Positions 18,105 to 27,294 of a DNA stretch of 46,576 bases are shown in pieces (positions within the stretch are counted from its first letter, which is position 1; each line of letters starts with the position of its first letter). The notes beneath the pieces were generated by a model, which did no database searches, had not been told where the DNA came from, and worked only from the letters and a program-made list of their open reading frames with translations. Both the position numbers and the translations under genes were made by a program. This stretch comes from Promicromonosporaceae bacterium (GTDB lineage: Bacteria; Actinomycetota; Actinomycetes; Actinomycetales; Cellulomonadaceae), in assembly GCA_009783295.1 (NCBI GenBank), contig WRHK01000028.1, positions 1-46,576 of the forward strand, written 5' to 3'.

Positions 18105-19807
18105 GCGATCACGCTGCCGCTGAGAACGAGCCCACGTCCGCCGAGGGCGTCGTCGAGAGCGAGGCCACGCAGAGCGTGAAGGCCGAGACTCCTGAGGCAC
18201 CGGTCGCGGAGCCCGAGGCCGCCGCGGCCGAGGAGGCGCCTGCCGAGGAGGCCGCCCCCGCTGCTGAGGCGCCTGTCGCCGAGGACGCGCCCGTCGCCGA
18301 GGACGCGCCCGTCGAGGACGCCGCCCCGGCGGCCGAGCAGGCCGCCTCCGAGGAGACGCCCGCTGAGGAGGCCCCCGCCGAGGAGCCCGCCCCGGCCGCC
18401 GAGGCCCCTGCCCCGGCGCCGCGCCCCGCCGCCCCGAAGCCGTCGCGCCTGCCGAAGCCCAAGCCGATGCGCCGCCCGTCGCCGGCCGCCCCGGCGGCCG
18501 ACGCCGCCGCCCCGGCCGCCCCGGTGCCGCCCGCCCTGGACGCGGCCGCCGTGGCCGACGCCGAGGCGTTCGGCCGGGTCGACGACGAGGGCACCGTCTA
18601 CGTGCGCGAGGCCGCCGGTGAGCGCTCCGTGGGCCAGTTCCCGGGCGTCGAGGCGTCCGAGGCGATGAGCCTGTACGTGCGCCGCTACCTGGACCTGTCG
18701 GCCAAGGTGAGCCTGTTCGAGACGCGCCTGTCGAGCGCCGACCTCGCCGTCAAGGAGATCGACCAGACCCTCGCGAAGCTGCGCGAGGAGACGGCCGAGC
18801 CGGCCGCCGTCGGCGACCTGGACTCGCTGCGCACCCGCGTCGAGGCTCTGGGTGGCGTCGCCGCCGAGCGTCGCGCCGCCCTGGAGGAGCAGCGTGCAGC
18901 CGCGCGCGCCGAGGCCGTCGCCTCCCGCACCGCGATCGTCGAGTCCGCCGAGAAGATCGCCGGCACCGACCCCCAGCGCATGCAGTGGCGCCCGGCGGGC
19001 GAGGAGCTGCGCGCCTTGCTGGACCAGTGGAAGGAGGCGCAGCGGTCGGGGCCGCGCATCGACCGCTCCACCGAGGAGTCCCTCTGGAAGCGGTTCAGCC
19101 ACGCCCGCACCGCCTTCGACCGCGAGCGCCGGCACTACTTCGCCGACCTGGAGCAGCGCAACACGTCGGCGAAGTCCGTCAAGGAGCAGCTGGTCGCCGA
19201 GGCCGAGGCGCTGTCGGCGTCGACGGACTGGGGTGCCACCGCGGGTGCGTTCCGCGACCTCATGACGCGCTGGAAGAACGCCGGGCGTGCCGCCCGCCGC
19301 GACGACGACGCGCTGTGGGCCAAGTTCCGCGCCGCGCAGGACGCGTTCTTCAACGCGCGCGACGAGCAGAACGCGGCCGTCGACGCGGAGTACGCGGAGA
19401 ACCTCACGGTCAAGGAGGCGATCCTGGTCGAGGCCGAGGCCCTCGTGCCGGTCAAGGACCTCGGCTCTGCGAAGGCCGCGCTGCGCGGCATCCAGGAGCG
19501 CTGGGAGGAGGCCGGCAAGGTTCCCCGCGGCGACGTCCAGCGCGTCGAGGGCCGCCTGCGCGCCGTCGAGCAGGCCGTGCGTGACGCCGAGCAGGCGCAG
19601 TTCTCCCGCGTGAACCCGGAGAAGCGGGCCCGCGCCGAGGGGGCGCTCGCGCAGCTCGAGTCGGCGATCGAGGGTCTCGAGTCCGAGCTCGCCGCCGCGC
19701 AGGCCAAGGGCGACAAGCGCAAGGTCGCCGACCTGGAGACGGCGCTCGCTGCGCGTCGCTCGTGGCTGGAGCAGGTCGCCCGGGCCGCCGAGGACTCCCG
19801 CGGCTGA
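18101..19807 (+). CDS. DUF349 coiled-coil protein with Ala/Glu/Pro-rich N-terminus
   Basis: 568 residues. Residues 1-140 are a low-complexity Ala/Glu/Pro stretch, probably disordered; residues about 190-560 are helical repeats of the DUF349 type, each with a W and a charged pattern (LLDQWKEAQRSG, LMTRWKNAGRAARRDDDALWAKFRAAQDAFF, GIQERWEEAGKVPRGD). Function is not established for this family in actinobacteria. The end (AALAARRSWLEQVARAAED) is a coiled coil. GTG 18101 overlaps the cyclophilin stop by 4 bases, so the two genes are coupled. No membrane segment. Confidence 0.9.
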   Translation: MSDHAAAENEPTSAEGVVESEATQSVKAETPEAPVAEPEAAAAEEAPAEEAAPAAEAPVAEDAPVAEDAPVEDAAPAAEQAASEETPAEEAPAEEPAPAAEAPAPAPRPAAPKPSRLPKPKPMRRPSPAAPAADAAAPAAPVPPALDAAAVADAEAFGRVDDEGTVYVREAAGERSVGQFPGVEASEAMSLYVRRYLDLSAKVSLFETRLSSADLAVKEIDQTLAKLREETAEPAAVGDLDSLRTRVEALGGVAAERRAALEEQRAAARAEAVASRTAIVESAEKIAGTDPQRMQWRPAGEELRALLDQWKEAQRSGPRIDRSTEESLWKRFSHARTAFDRERRHYFADLEQRNTSAKSVKEQLVAEAEALSASTDWGATAGAFRDLMTRWKNAGRAARRDDDALWAKFRAAQDAFFNARDEQNAAVDAEYAENLTVKEAILVEAEALVPVKDLGSAKAALRGIQERWEEAGKVPRGDVQRVEGRLRAVEQAVRDAEQAQFSRVNPEKRARAEGALAQLESAIEGLESELAAAQAKGDKRKVADLETALAARRSWLEQVARAAEDSRG

Positions 19808-19849
19808 CGCTCGTCCACAGGCGGGCTCCACGCCCCCCGCGCGCGCGAC

Positions 19850-19855
19850 TAGCGT
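19850..19855 (+). promoter_or_regulatory. -10 box before the AbiEi-like gene
   Basis: TAGCGT, 8 bases, ATG at 19864. Same TAGCGT hexamer as before the genes at 7413 and 20485. Confidence 0.4.
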
Positions 19856-19863
19856 CCGGGGGC

Positions 19864-20475
19864 ATGGAGCCCGTCGTCGTCTCTGCTCTGCTGCCCGCGC
19901 ACCCGCCGCCGCGCCCGTCCGTGGTGCGTCCGGCCGACGTCGGCGGGCGGGCAGCGTGGCAGGTGCTGGTCCGCGACGGCGCACTGCGTGTGCTGGCCGA
20001 CGACGTGGCCCTGGCGGCTGGCCGGGAGCCCACGCCCGCGGCCCGGGCGGCGGCGATCGCGCCCCGCGTGCCGCCCCGGGCGGTCGTCGCGGGGCCGACG
20101 GCCGTGTGGGTGCACGCGGGAGGGCCCGGTCCCGGGGCCCTTCACCTCGCCTACCGGTCGGGCACGCACCGGCCGGACTCGCCCGGTGCAGCGAGCGTCT
20201 GGTCCGGCACGGGGCTCGGGACCGACTCGGGCGTCGTCGGCGGGGTCCGCGTCACGACGCCGGAGCGCACCGCCGTCGACGTCGCCCGCCGGCTGCCGCG
20301 GGAGCGCGCGCTTCCGCTGCTCGCCCGCCTCGCGGGCTCCGGCGCGGACCTCGCCGCGGCCTCCCGCCTCCTGGAGAAGCGGGTGCGCGTGGTGGGGCGG
20401 CCGCAGGCCCGCGAGACCCTGGCCGCGGCCCGCGACTCCCCCGGCGCCCATGCCGTCTGCGGCGATGCCCTCTAG
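19864..20475 (+). CDS. Hypothetical protein, AbiEi-antitoxin-like
   Basis: 203 residues, no clear enzyme motif. The middle has PPRAVVAGPTAVWVHAGG and later RVTTPERTAVDVARRLPRERALPLLARLAGSG, a pattern seen in actinobacterial proteins labelled type IV toxin-antitoxin AbiEi-like (the TxPxRTxxDxAR block followed by a helix). It lacks a DUF559-type nuclease end and no AbiEii toxin gene lies nearby, so a toxin-antitoxin role is not supported. ATG 19864 is placed by the TAGCGT hexamer 8 bases upstream. Its TAG stop overlaps the hexamer preceding the polymerase-domain gene. Confidence 0.7.
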   Translation: MEPVVVSALLPAHPPPRPSVVRPADVGGRAAWQVLVRDGALRVLADDVALAAGREPTPAARAAAIAPRVPPRAVVAGPTAVWVHAGGPGPGALHLAYRSGTHRPDSPGAASVWSGTGLGTDSGVVGGVRVTTPERTAVDVARRLPRERALPLLARLAGSGADLAAASRLLEKRVRVVGRPQARETLAAARDSPGAHAVCGDAL

Positions 20476-20478
20476 CGT
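20473..20478 (+). promoter_or_regulatory. -10 box overlapping a stop codon, before the LigD-type polymerase gene
   Basis: TAGCGT starts with the TAG stop of the preceding gene and is followed by 6 bases and ATG 20485. Candidate leaderless promoter. Confidence 0.45.
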
Positions 20479-20484
20479 GGGCTC

Positions 20485-21564
20485 ATGGCCCCGTCCGCCG
20501 CGCCCGCCGTCGAGCTCGACGTCGCGGGCCGCACCGTCCGCATCTCCAGCCCCGACCGGGTCGTGTTCCCCGCCGTCGGGCTCACCAAGCTGCAGGTCGT
20601 GGAGTACTTCCTCGCCGTCGGCGACGGGATCCTCGGTGCGCTGCTGCACCGGCCCACCACGCTGGAGCGCTGGCCCAAGGGGTTCTTCGACGGGGCCGTG
20701 ATGGCCACGCGCGCCGACTCTCGCGGCGACGCGTTCTACCAGAAGCGCCTTCCGCAGGGCGCCCCGGACTATGTCGAGACCGCGACCATCGCGTTCCCGT
20801 CCGGGCGCACGGCGGCCGAGGTCGCCCCGCACGAGCTCGCCGTCGTCGCCTGGGCCGCGAACCTCGGCACCATCACGTTCCACCCGTGGCCCGTGCGCCG
20901 GGACGACGTCGAGGCGGTCGACCAGCTGCGCATCGACCTCGACCCGCAGCCGGGCACGTCGTTCGACGACGCCGCACGCGTGGCTCCCGTGCTGCGCGAG
21001 CTGCTGGGCGAGCTCGGGCTCACGGGGTACCCGAAGACGTCCGGGGGCCGCGGCCTGCACGTCTTCGTGCCGCTGGCCCCGCGCTGGTCGTTCCAGCAGG
21101 CCCGGCGCGCCACCATCGCCGTCGGGCGCGAGCTCGAGCGGCGCCTTCCCGACGCCGTGACCACCAAGTGGTGGAAGGAGGAGCGGGGCGAGCGGATCTT
21201 CGTCGACTACAACCAGATGGCCCGCGACCGCACCATCGCCTCCGCGTACTCGATCCGGGCGCGGTCCGCCGCGACGGTGTCGGCGCCGCTCAGCTGGGAC
21301 GAGGTCGGGTCGGTGCACCCGGCCGATTTCACCGTCCAGACCATGCCGGAGCGGTTCGCGCAGGTGGGCGACCTGTTCGCGGCGCTGCGCGCCGACCGCG
21401 ACCCCGCCCTGGACTGCTCGCTCGACGCCGCCCTGGAGCTGGCCCGCCGCGACGAGGAGGAGCACGGCCTGGGCGACCTGCCCTACCCGCCGGAGTACCC
21501 CAAGCAGGCGGGCGAGCCCAAACGGGTGCAGCCGAGCCGCGACCGGGACCGGCCGAAGGGCTGA
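20485..21564 (+). CDS. Stand-alone LigD-type polymerase/primase domain (Prim-PolC-like)
   Basis: Archaeo-eukaryotic primase-family polymerase that fills gaps, often inserting ribonucleotides. 359 residues: N-terminal RISSPDRVVFPAVGLTKLQVV and GDAFYQKRLP; catalytic acids in RIDLDPQPG (Asp151, Asp153); TSGGRGLHVFVPL (185-197) with His192; and VDYNQMARDRTIASAYS with Asp241 as likely third acid. It has no ligase or 3'-phosphoesterase domain. In mycobacteria the separate PolDom/Prim-PolC sits beside LigC and works with it in repair; here ligC is 0.6 kb away in convergent orientation, with a DHFR-like gene between. No Ku gene in the window. Confidence 0.93.
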   Translation: MAPSAAPAVELDVAGRTVRISSPDRVVFPAVGLTKLQVVEYFLAVGDGILGALLHRPTTLERWPKGFFDGAVMATRADSRGDAFYQKRLPQGAPDYVETATIAFPSGRTAAEVAPHELAVVAWAANLGTITFHPWPVRRDDVEAVDQLRIDLDPQPGTSFDDAARVAPVLRELLGELGLTGYPKTSGGRGLHVFVPLAPRWSFQQARRATIAVGRELERRLPDAVTTKWWKEERGERIFVDYNQMARDRTIASAYSIRARSAATVSAPLSWDEVGSVHPADFTVQTMPERFAQVGDLFAALRADRDPALDCSLDAALELARRDEEEHGLGDLPYPPEYPKQAGEPKRVQPSRDRDRPKG

Positions 21565-21566
21565 CG

Positions 21567-22118
21567 TCAGGCGCGGCGGTAGCGCAGGTACACCGTCCCG
21601 TTGGCGAACCGGCGCTCGTCGGTGAGCTTGAGCTGCAGCCGCGCGTCCGGCGGGAAGGCGGGTAGCCCGCCCCCGATGACGTGCGGCACGACGAACAGCC
21701 GGACGTCGTCGACCAGGCCCGCCCGCAGCGCGTCGGCCGCCGTCGTCGGGCCTGACACCTCGACGACGCCGTCCGTCGCGGCCACGATCTCGGCCAGCCG
21801 GGCTGTCGTCAGGCGGGGCTCGAACGTGGTGCGCGGTGCGTCGGCACCCGTGAGGGAGTCCGAGCAGACGATCTTGTCGGCGGCCTGCCAGATCCGCGCG
21901 AACTCGTCCGTCGCGACCTCGCCGCCGGACGGCATCGTGTCCCAGACGTGCATCGTCTCGAACATGCGGCGCCCCATGACGAACGTGCGGACGTCCCGGG
22001 TCAGGGCGTTGACGAACAGGTGCGACTCCTCGCTGGGCGCGGTCCACGCGAAGTCACCACCCGCGTCGGCGACGTAGCCGTCGAGGGAGCAGGTCATCCC
22101 GTACCGGAGGGTTCCCAT
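21567..22118 (-). CDS. Dihydrofolate reductase-like (RibD C-terminal fold) reductase
   Basis: 183 residues of the RibD_C/DHFR-like family, NADPH-dependent by homology, substrate unknown. Seen: MTCSLDGYVADAGGDFAWTAPS at the start, TFVMGRRMFETM, the dinucleotide-binding segment VVEVSGPTTAADALRAGLVDDVRLFVVPHVIGGG, and the closing strand RFANGTVYLRYRRA. It is not the housekeeping FolA. ATG 22118 has GAGG two bases upstream and TAGGGT nine bases upstream (22128-22133). Its stop is two bases from the stop of the polymerase-domain gene, on the opposite strand. Confidence 0.9.
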   Translation of the reverse strand: MGTLRYGMTCSLDGYVADAGGDFAWTAPSEESHLFVNALTRDVRTFVMGRRMFETMHVWDTMPSGGEVATDEFARIWQAADKIVCSDSLTGADAPRTTFEPRLTTARLAEIVAATDGVVEVSGPTTAADALRAGLVDDVRLFVVPHVIGGGLPAFPPDARLQLKLTDERRFANGTVYLRYRRA

Positions 22119-22154
22119 ACCTCAAGGACCCTACCGACGCAGCGTCCTCATCGC

Positions 22155-23255
22155 TCAGGCGGTGCCGGGCGCGCCGGGCAGCAGCGACCCGAGGTCGTAG
22201 CTCACCGGCTCCTCGAGCTGCGCGTACGTGCACGTGCCCGGGTCGCGGTCGGGGCGCCAGCGCTTGAACTGCGACGTGTGCCGGAACCGGGTTCCCTCCA
22301 TGTGGTCGTACCCGACCTCGAGCACCCGCTCCACCCGCAGGGGCGTGAACGACAGGTCCTTGCCCGCGCTCCACCGGGACTGCGCCCCGGGCCGCCGCTC
22401 CCCCGCCGCGGACGGGTCCTGCCAGTCGCCCCACGGGTGCTCGTCGTCCGGCCCGACGACGAGGGGCGCGAGCTCCTCGACCAGGGCCGCCCGCCGCGCC
22501 GCCGGGAACGAGGCGGCGACGCCCACGAACTGGAGGCCGCCGTCGTCGTCGTACAGGCCCAGCAGCAGCGACCCGAGCAGCGGCTTGGCCGCCGTGGACG
22601 TCTTGTGCAGCCGGTAGCCGGCGAGCACCACGTCGGCCGTGCGGGCGTGCTTGATCTTGAGCATCGCGCGCTTGTCGGGCTGGTAGGGCCCGTCGAGGGG
22701 CTTGGCGACGACGCCGTCCAGGCCCGCTCCCTCGAACTCGTCGAACCAGCGCCGGGCCACGGCGGCGTCGAGCGACCGCGGCGTGGCGAACACGTCCGGC
22801 CCGCTCAGGCCGAGCGCGTCGAGGGCCGCGAGCCGGTCGGCGAGCGGCCGCTGCATGAGGTCGTCGTCGCCCACGGCGAGCACGTCGAAGACCACGAGCG
22901 CGGCCGGAGTGGTCGCCGCCAGCATCCGCACGCGCGAGTCGGCCGGGTGGATGCGCTGGGACAGCACGTCGAAGTCGAGGCGGCTGCCCTGCGCGACGAC
23001 GATCTCGCCGTCGACCACGCACCGCTCCGGCAGCGCGGCCTTGACGGCCTCGACCACCTCCGGGAAGTACCGCTGCATCGGCCGGGCGTTGCGCGAGTCG
23101 ATGCGCACATCGTCGCCGTCCCGGTAGACGATCGCGCGGAAGCCGTCCCACTTGGGCTCGTAGTCCCACGCGGGGTCGCCGTCGGGCTGCGCCGGGACGT
23201 CCGGCACCGCCTTGGCCAGCATCGGCAGGATCGGCGGGGCGACCGGCAGCGTCAT
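22155..23255 (-). CDS. ligC: ATP-dependent DNA ligase, LigC type
   Basis: Seals nicks using ATP; in mycobacteria LigC acts in a base-excision-type pathway with Prim-PolC. 366 residues: adenylation motif EPKWDGFR (Lys35 the likely AMP acceptor), RNARPMQRYFPE, VVDGEIVV (Glu84), the segment DGVVAKPLDGPYQPDKRAMLKIKHARTAD with motifs IV-V, and a C-terminal OB domain ending EEPVSYDLGSLLPG. No polymerase or nuclease domain is fused. ATG 23255 follows TAGCAT by 6 bases without a Shine-Dalgarno. It lies directly after rel on the same strand. Confidence 0.92.
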   Translation of the reverse strand: MTLPVAPPILPMLAKAVPDVPAQPDGDPAWDYEPKWDGFRAIVYRDGDDVRIDSRNARPMQRYFPEVVEAVKAALPERCVVDGEIVVAQGSRLDFDVLSQRIHPADSRVRMLAATTPAALVVFDVLAVGDDDLMQRPLADRLAALDALGLSGPDVFATPRSLDAAVARRWFDEFEGAGLDGVVAKPLDGPYQPDKRAMLKIKHARTADVVLAGYRLHKTSTAAKPLLGSLLLGLYDDDGGLQFVGVAASFPAARRAALVEELAPLVVGPDDEHPWGDWQDPSAAGERRPGAQSRWSAGKDLSFTPLRVERVLEVGYDHMEGTRFRHTSQFKRWRPDRDPGTCTYAQLEEPVSYDLGSLLPGAPGTA

Positions 23256-23261
23256 ACGGCG

Positions 23262-23267
23262 ATGCTA
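23262..23267 (-). promoter_or_regulatory. -10 box of ligC overlapping the rel stop codon
   Basis: TAGCAT on the minus strand starts with the TAG stop of rel (23267-23265); 6 bases later comes the ligC ATG. Candidate leaderless promoter. Confidence 0.45.
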
Positions 23268-25586
23268 GAGCGCGTGCGCGGCCTTTGCCCCGGTGATGCG
23301 GTAGACGTCGAAGACGCCGTCGACCTTGCGGACCGCCGAGAGCACCTGGGCCAGGTGCGCAGGCTCGGCCATCTCGAACACGTACCGGGACATCGCGATG
23401 CGGTCCTGGCTGGTCGACACGGTGGCCGACAGGATGTTCACGTGGTTGTCGGACAGCACGCGCGTGATGTCCGAGAGCAGGCGGGACCGGTCCAGCGCCT
23501 CGACCTGGATCTGCACCAGGAACGTCGTGGACGAGCCGCTCGACCAGGACACGTCGACGATGCGCTCCGGCTGGGCGCGCAGCCCCTCGACGTTCGCGCA
23601 GTCGGCGCGGTGCACCGACACGCCCGCACCGCGGGTCACGAAGCCGATGATGTCGTCGCCCGGCACCGGGGTGCAGCACTTGGCGAGCTTGACCCAGATG
23701 TCGCCCACGCCCTTGACGATCACCCCCGGGTCGCCCGAGCGGGTGCGCCGCGGCGTCGTCGGCACGCCGGGGACCGCGGCCTCGGCCGTGTCCTCCTCGG
23801 TGCCGTCCTCGCCGCCCAGCGACTTCACCAGCAGCTCGACCACGTGCTGCGCGGAGACGTGCCCCTCGCCCACGGCCGCGTACAGCGCCGAGACGTCCGC
23901 GAACCGCAGCTCGGTGGCCAGGCCCACGAGCGCCTCGTGCGACAGCAGGCGCTGGATCGGCAGGTTCTGCTTGCGCATCGCCTTGGTGATGGAGTCGCGC
24001 CCCTGCTCGATCGCCTCCTCGCGGCGCTCCTTGGTGAACCAGGCGCGGATCTTGTTGCGCGCGCGGGCCGACTTCACGAACGCCAGCCAGTCGCGGCTCG
24101 GCCCCGCGCTCTCGGCCTTCGACGTGAGGATGTCGACGACGTCGCCGTTCTGCAGCTGCGAGTCGAGCGGAACCAGGCGGCCGTTGATGCGGGCGCCCAT
24201 GGTGCGGTGGCCCACCTCGGTGTGCACCGAGTAGGCGAAGTCGACCGGGGTCGCGCCCGCGGGCAGGGCGATGACCTGGCCCTTCGGCGTGAACACGTAG
24301 ACCTCGGCGCCGCCGATCTCGTAGCGCAGCGAGTCCAGGAACTCGCTCGGGTCCGCCGTCTCCCGCTGCCAGTCCACGAGCTGGCGCAGCCACGCCATGT
24401 CGGTGCTGCGCTGGTCCTCGGGCGTCGCGCCCGGACGGCCCTGCTTCGCTGGCTCCTTGTACTTCCAGTGCGCGGCGACGCCGTACTCGGCCCGCCGGTG
24501 CATGTCGTGCGTACGGATCTGGATCTCGACGGGCTTGCCGCCCGGGCCCACGACCGTCGTGTGCAGCGACTGGTACATGTTGAACTTCGGCATCGCGATG
24601 TAGTCCTTGAACCGGCCGGGGACCGGGTTCCAGCGCGCGTGCAGGGCGCCGAGCGCCGCGTAGCAGTCTCGCACCGTGTCCACGAGGACGCGCGTGCCCA
24701 CCAGGTCGTAGATGTCCGCGAAGTCGTGCCCGCGGACGATCATCTTCTGGTAGATCGAGTAGTAGTGCTTCGGCCGGCCGGTGACCGTGGCCTTGATCTT
24801 CGCGCCGCGCAGGTCCGCCTGGATCTGCTCGCGCACCACCGACAGGTACTCCTCGCGCGCCGGGGCGCGCTCGGCCACCAGGTGCACGATCTCGTCGTAG
24901 ACCTTGGGGTACAGGGCCTGGAAGCTGAGGTCCTCGAGCTCCCACTTGATGGTGTTCATGCCCAGGCGGTGGGCCAGGGGGGCGTAGATCTCGAGCGTCT
25001 CGCGCGCCTTGCGCTCCGCCGACGACGACGGCACGTACTTCCACGTGCGGGCGTTGTGCAGGCGGTCGGCCAGCTTGATGACCAGCACGCGGATGTCCTT
25101 GGCCATCGCCACGACCATCTTGCGCACCGTCTCGGCCTGCGCGGCGTCGCCGTACTTCACCTTGTCGAGCTTGGTGACGCCGTCGACCAGCAGGGCGACG
25201 TCGTCGCCGAAGTCGGCGCGCAGCTGGTCGAGCGAGTAGTCGGTGTCCTCGACCGTGTCGTGCAGCAGCGCCGCCGCGATCGTGGTGCCCTCGAACCCGA
25301 GCTCGGCGAGGATCGTCGCCACCGAGACCGGGTGGGTGATGTAGGGGTCGCCGCTCTTGCGCAGCTGGCCGCGGTGCGCCTCCTCGGCCACCGTGTACGC
25401 CCGCTCGATGACGCCGAGCTCGGCCTTCGGGTGGGCCGCGCGCACGGCCTGGAGCAGCGGCTCCAGGGCGGGGCTGACGCCGTTGCCGCCGCGGACGCCC
25501 AGCCGGACCAGGCGGTTGCGGACGCGGACGCCGGTGCCGGGCGTCTGGTCGGGCACGCGCGAGACCTTGGTGTCCTCGCTGCTCAT
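23265..25586 (-). CDS. rel: Bifunctional (p)ppGpp synthetase/hydrolase
   Basis: Makes and degrades the alarmone (p)ppGpp in the stringent response. 773 residues: HD hydrolase domain with His71, HDTVEDT (109-115) and [10 protein letters not shown]; synthetase domain with [21 protein letters not shown] (325-345), where RFKD marks the bifunctional type; TGS domain (about 428-490, [24 protein letters not shown]); a zinc-finger/RIS region with [17 protein letters not shown]; and a C-terminal ACT domain. Both active sites look intact. ATG 25586 follows AGGAGG by 5 bases. The apt gene is 34 bases upstream; TAGACT at its stop codon may be a separate rel promoter. Confidence 0.97.
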   Translation of the reverse strand: MSSEDTKVSRVPDQTPGTGVRVRNRLVRLGVRGGNGVSPALEPLLQAVRAAHPKAELGVIERAYTVAEEAHRGQLRKSGDPYITHPVSVATILAELGFEGTTIAAALLHDTVEDTDYSLDQLRADFGDDVALLVDGVTKLDKVKYGDAAQAETVRKMVVAMAKDIRVLVIKLADRLHNARTWKYVPSSSAERKARETLEIYAPLAHRLGMNTIKWELEDLSFQALYPKVYDEIVHLVAERAPAREEYLSVVREQIQADLRGAKIKATVTGRPKHYYSIYQKMIVRGHDFADIYDLVGTRVLVDTVRDCYAALGALHARWNPVPGRFKDYIAMPKFNMYQSLHTTVVGPGGKPVEIQIRTHDMHRRAEYGVAAHWKYKEPAKQGRPGATPEDQRSTDMAWLRQLVDWQRETADPSEFLDSLRYEIGGAEVYVFTPKGQVIALPAGATPVDFAYSVHTEVGHRTMGARINGRLVPLDSQLQNGDVVDILTSKAESAGPSRDWLAFVKSARARNKIRAWFTKERREEAIEQGRDSITKAMRKQNLPIQRLLSHEALVGLATELRFADVSALYAAVGEGHVSAQHVVELLVKSLGGEDGTEEDTAEAAVPGVPTTPRRTRSGDPGVIVKGVGDIWVKLAKCCTPVPGDDIIGFVTRGAGVSVHRADCANVEGLRAQPERIVDVSWSSGSSTTFLVQIQVEALDRSRLLSDITRVLSDNHVNILSATVSTSQDRIAMSRYVFEMAEPAHLAQVLSAVRKVDGVFDVYRITGAKAAHAL

Positions 25587-25617
25587 GGCGCCTCCTTCCA
25601 CCCGGGGTCGAGGCGCC

Positions 25618-25623
25618 AGTCTA
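25618..25623 (-). promoter_or_regulatory. -10 box of rel overlapping the apt stop codon
   Basis: TAGACT on the minus strand starts with the TAG stop of apt. A start about 7 bases later would give a leader of some 25 bases with AGGAGG. No clear -35. Confidence 0.45.
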
Positions 25624-26214
25624 CGACGCGGGCCGGTCCTCGACGCGCAGCAGGGTCTCGACGACCCGGCCCTCGAGGCGCTCCCTGCCCCCGAGCCCGG
25701 CCAGCTCGAGCAGGAACGCCGTCGCGACGACGACGCCGCCGCACCGCTCCACGAGCTCGGCGGCCGCGGCGGCGGTGCCGCCGGTGGCGAGCACGTCGTC
25801 CACCACCAGCACGCGGGCTCCCGCGGGCAGCGTGCCCTTCCGCAGCTCGATGGCCGCGTGCCCGTACTCGAGCTCGTAGTCGACCCGCTCCACGGGCGGC
25901 GGCAGCTTGCCCGCCTTGCGCAGCGGCAGGAACCCGACGCCCAGGCGCGTGGCGATCGGCGCACCCAGCAGGAACCCGCGCGCCTCCATGCCCGCGACGA
26001 CGTCGACGGTGTGTCCGCCCTCGCCCTCGCACAGGCGGGCGAACGCCTCGACGACGTCCGCCAGGGCCGCGCCGTCCGCGAGCATCGGCGTGATGTCGCG
26101 GAAGATGATCGGCTCGTGCGGGTAGCCCGGCACGTCACAGATCAGGGCGCGGATCTCCGCCGCCCTCTCCGGCCCGAGGCCGGAGAGGGCGACCAGAGAG
26201 ATGTCGTCCTGCAT
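25621..26214 (-). CDS. apt: Adenine phosphoribosyltransferase
   Basis: Salvages adenine to AMP with PRPP. 197 residues: [21 protein letters not shown] (35-55), [34 protein letters not shown] (73-106), and the PRPP-binding loop [18 protein letters not shown] (134-151). About 25 residues longer than E. coli Apt, mostly at the N-terminus. ATG 26214 overlaps the secF stop by one base (TGATG). A perfect 14-bp hairpin (26161-26191) lies within codons 8-18. The secD-secF-apt-rel order is usual in actinobacteria and ties purine salvage to ppGpp control. Confidence 0.95.
   Translation of the reverse strand: MQDDISLVALSGLGPERAAEIRALICDVPGYPHEPIIFRDITPMLADGAALADVVEAFARLCEGEGGHTVDVVAGMEARGFLLGAPIATRLGVGFLPLRKAGKLPPPVERVDYELEYGHAAIELRKGTLPAGARVLVVDDVLATGGTAAAAAELVERCGGVVVATAFLLELAGLGGRERLEGRVVETLLRVEDRPAS
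26161..26191 (-). repeat. Perfect 14-bp hairpin inside apt coding region
   Basis: Left arm 26161-26174 (CGCCCTCTCCGGCC), 3-base loop, right arm 26178-26191 fully complementary. It starts 23 bases after the apt start codon and has no U-tract. It could slow translation or transcription at the secF-apt junction; that role is inference. Confidence 0.85.
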
Positions 26215-27293
26215 CAGCGCTTGCGCCGCGGCTGGGCGCCCTGGCCCAGGTGCTGGCCAGGCGTGAGCTGGACGGCGGCCAGGCTGTCGGCGACGTCGTC
26301 GCCATCCAGCGAGCCCGCGCGGGCAGCCAGGACCTTGGCCGTGTGGGCCTTGATCCGGGGCTCGCCCTCACGCAGCGTCACGTCGAGCGGCGTCGCGAGG
26401 AACAGCGACGACGCGGCACCGACGAAGATGCCGACGAACAGCGAGAGCGACAGGTCGCGGAGCGTGCCCGCACCCAGCAGCAGCGCACCCACGAAGAGGA
26501 TGCCGCCGACGGGCAGCAGCGCCACCACGGAGGTGTTGATCGAGCGGACCAGCGTCTGGTTGACGGCCAGGTTCGCGCGCTCCGCGTAGGTGGTGCGCGT
26601 CTGGTCGAGCACGCCGTCGGCGTTCTCACGGACCTTGTCGAACACGACCATCTTGTCGTAGAGCGAGAAGCCCAGGATCGTCAGGAAGCCGATGATGGTC
26701 GACGGCGAGACCTCCCAGCCGACCGCGGCATACACACCGGCCGAGATCAGCAGGTCGGTGAGCATCGAGATGATCGCCGCGAGCGACATGCGCCAGGCGC
26801 GGAAGTAGATCGCCATGAACGCGGCCGCCGCGAGGACGAACACGATGACGCCCCACAGGGCCCGCACCGAGACGCTCGAACCCCAGGTCGGGCCGACGGA
26901 GGAGACCGTCATGTCGTTCGCCGGGTTGACGTGGTACGCGTCGGCGAGCTTCTGGCCCACCTCGGCGACCTGCGCCTCGGTGAGCGTGTTCGTCTGGATG
27001 CGCACGCCGTTGCTGCCGACGGACGCGACGAGCGGCTGCTCCCCCGGCACCACGGCCTGCACGGCCGCGATGGCCGGCTGCTGGTCGGTGGTCGAGGTGT
27101 TGGCGAGCGTGATCTCGGTGCCGCCGCGGAAGTCGATGCTCAGCGAGAGACCGCGGACGCCGAGGACGGCGATCGAGGCGACGGCGAGCAGGGCGAACAC
27201 GCCGAACCAGCGGCGGCGCTTGGAGATGATCGGGTAGGACCGGCGACCCGTGTACAGGTCGTTGCCCCAGGCGGCAAAGCTGAACCCAGCCAT
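26214..27293 (-). CDS. secF: Protein-export membrane protein SecF
   Basis: Membrane partner of SecD; uses the proton gradient to finish translocation through SecYEG. 359 residues: first membrane helix (about 28-46, GVFALLAVASIAVLGVRG), SIDFRGGTEITL (the conserved D/G-rich motif), a short periplasmic P4-like domain, then five helices with TIIGFLTILGFSLYDKMVVFDKVREN (SecF-specific) and NQTLVRSINTSVVALLPVGGILFVG. The cytoplasmic C-terminus is basic (QPRRKR after a Gln/Gly linker). ATG 27293 is one base after the secD stop. Confidence 0.96.
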   Translation of the reverse strand: MAGFSFAAWGNDLYTGRRSYPIISKRRRWFGVFALLAVASIAVLGVRGLSLSIDFRGGTEITLANTSTTDQQPAIAAVQAVVPGEQPLVASVGSNGVRIQTNTLTEAQVAEVGQKLADAYHVNPANDMTVSSVGPTWGSSVSVRALWGVIVFVLAAAAFMAIYFRAWRMSLAAIISMLTDLLISAGVYAAVGWEVSPSTIIGFLTILGFSLYDKMVVFDKVRENADGVLDQTRTTYAERANLAVNQTLVRSINTSVVALLPVGGILFVGALLLGAGTLRDLSLSLFVGIFVGAASSLFLATPLDVTLREGEPRIKAHTAKVLAARAGSLDGDDVADSLAAVQLTPGQHLGQGAQPRRKR

Positions 27294-27294
27294 G

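Noticed and set aside
19864-20475. Type IV toxin-antitoxin system
   Set aside because: Only a partial resemblance to AbiEi-like proteins, and no AbiEii-type toxin gene beside it.
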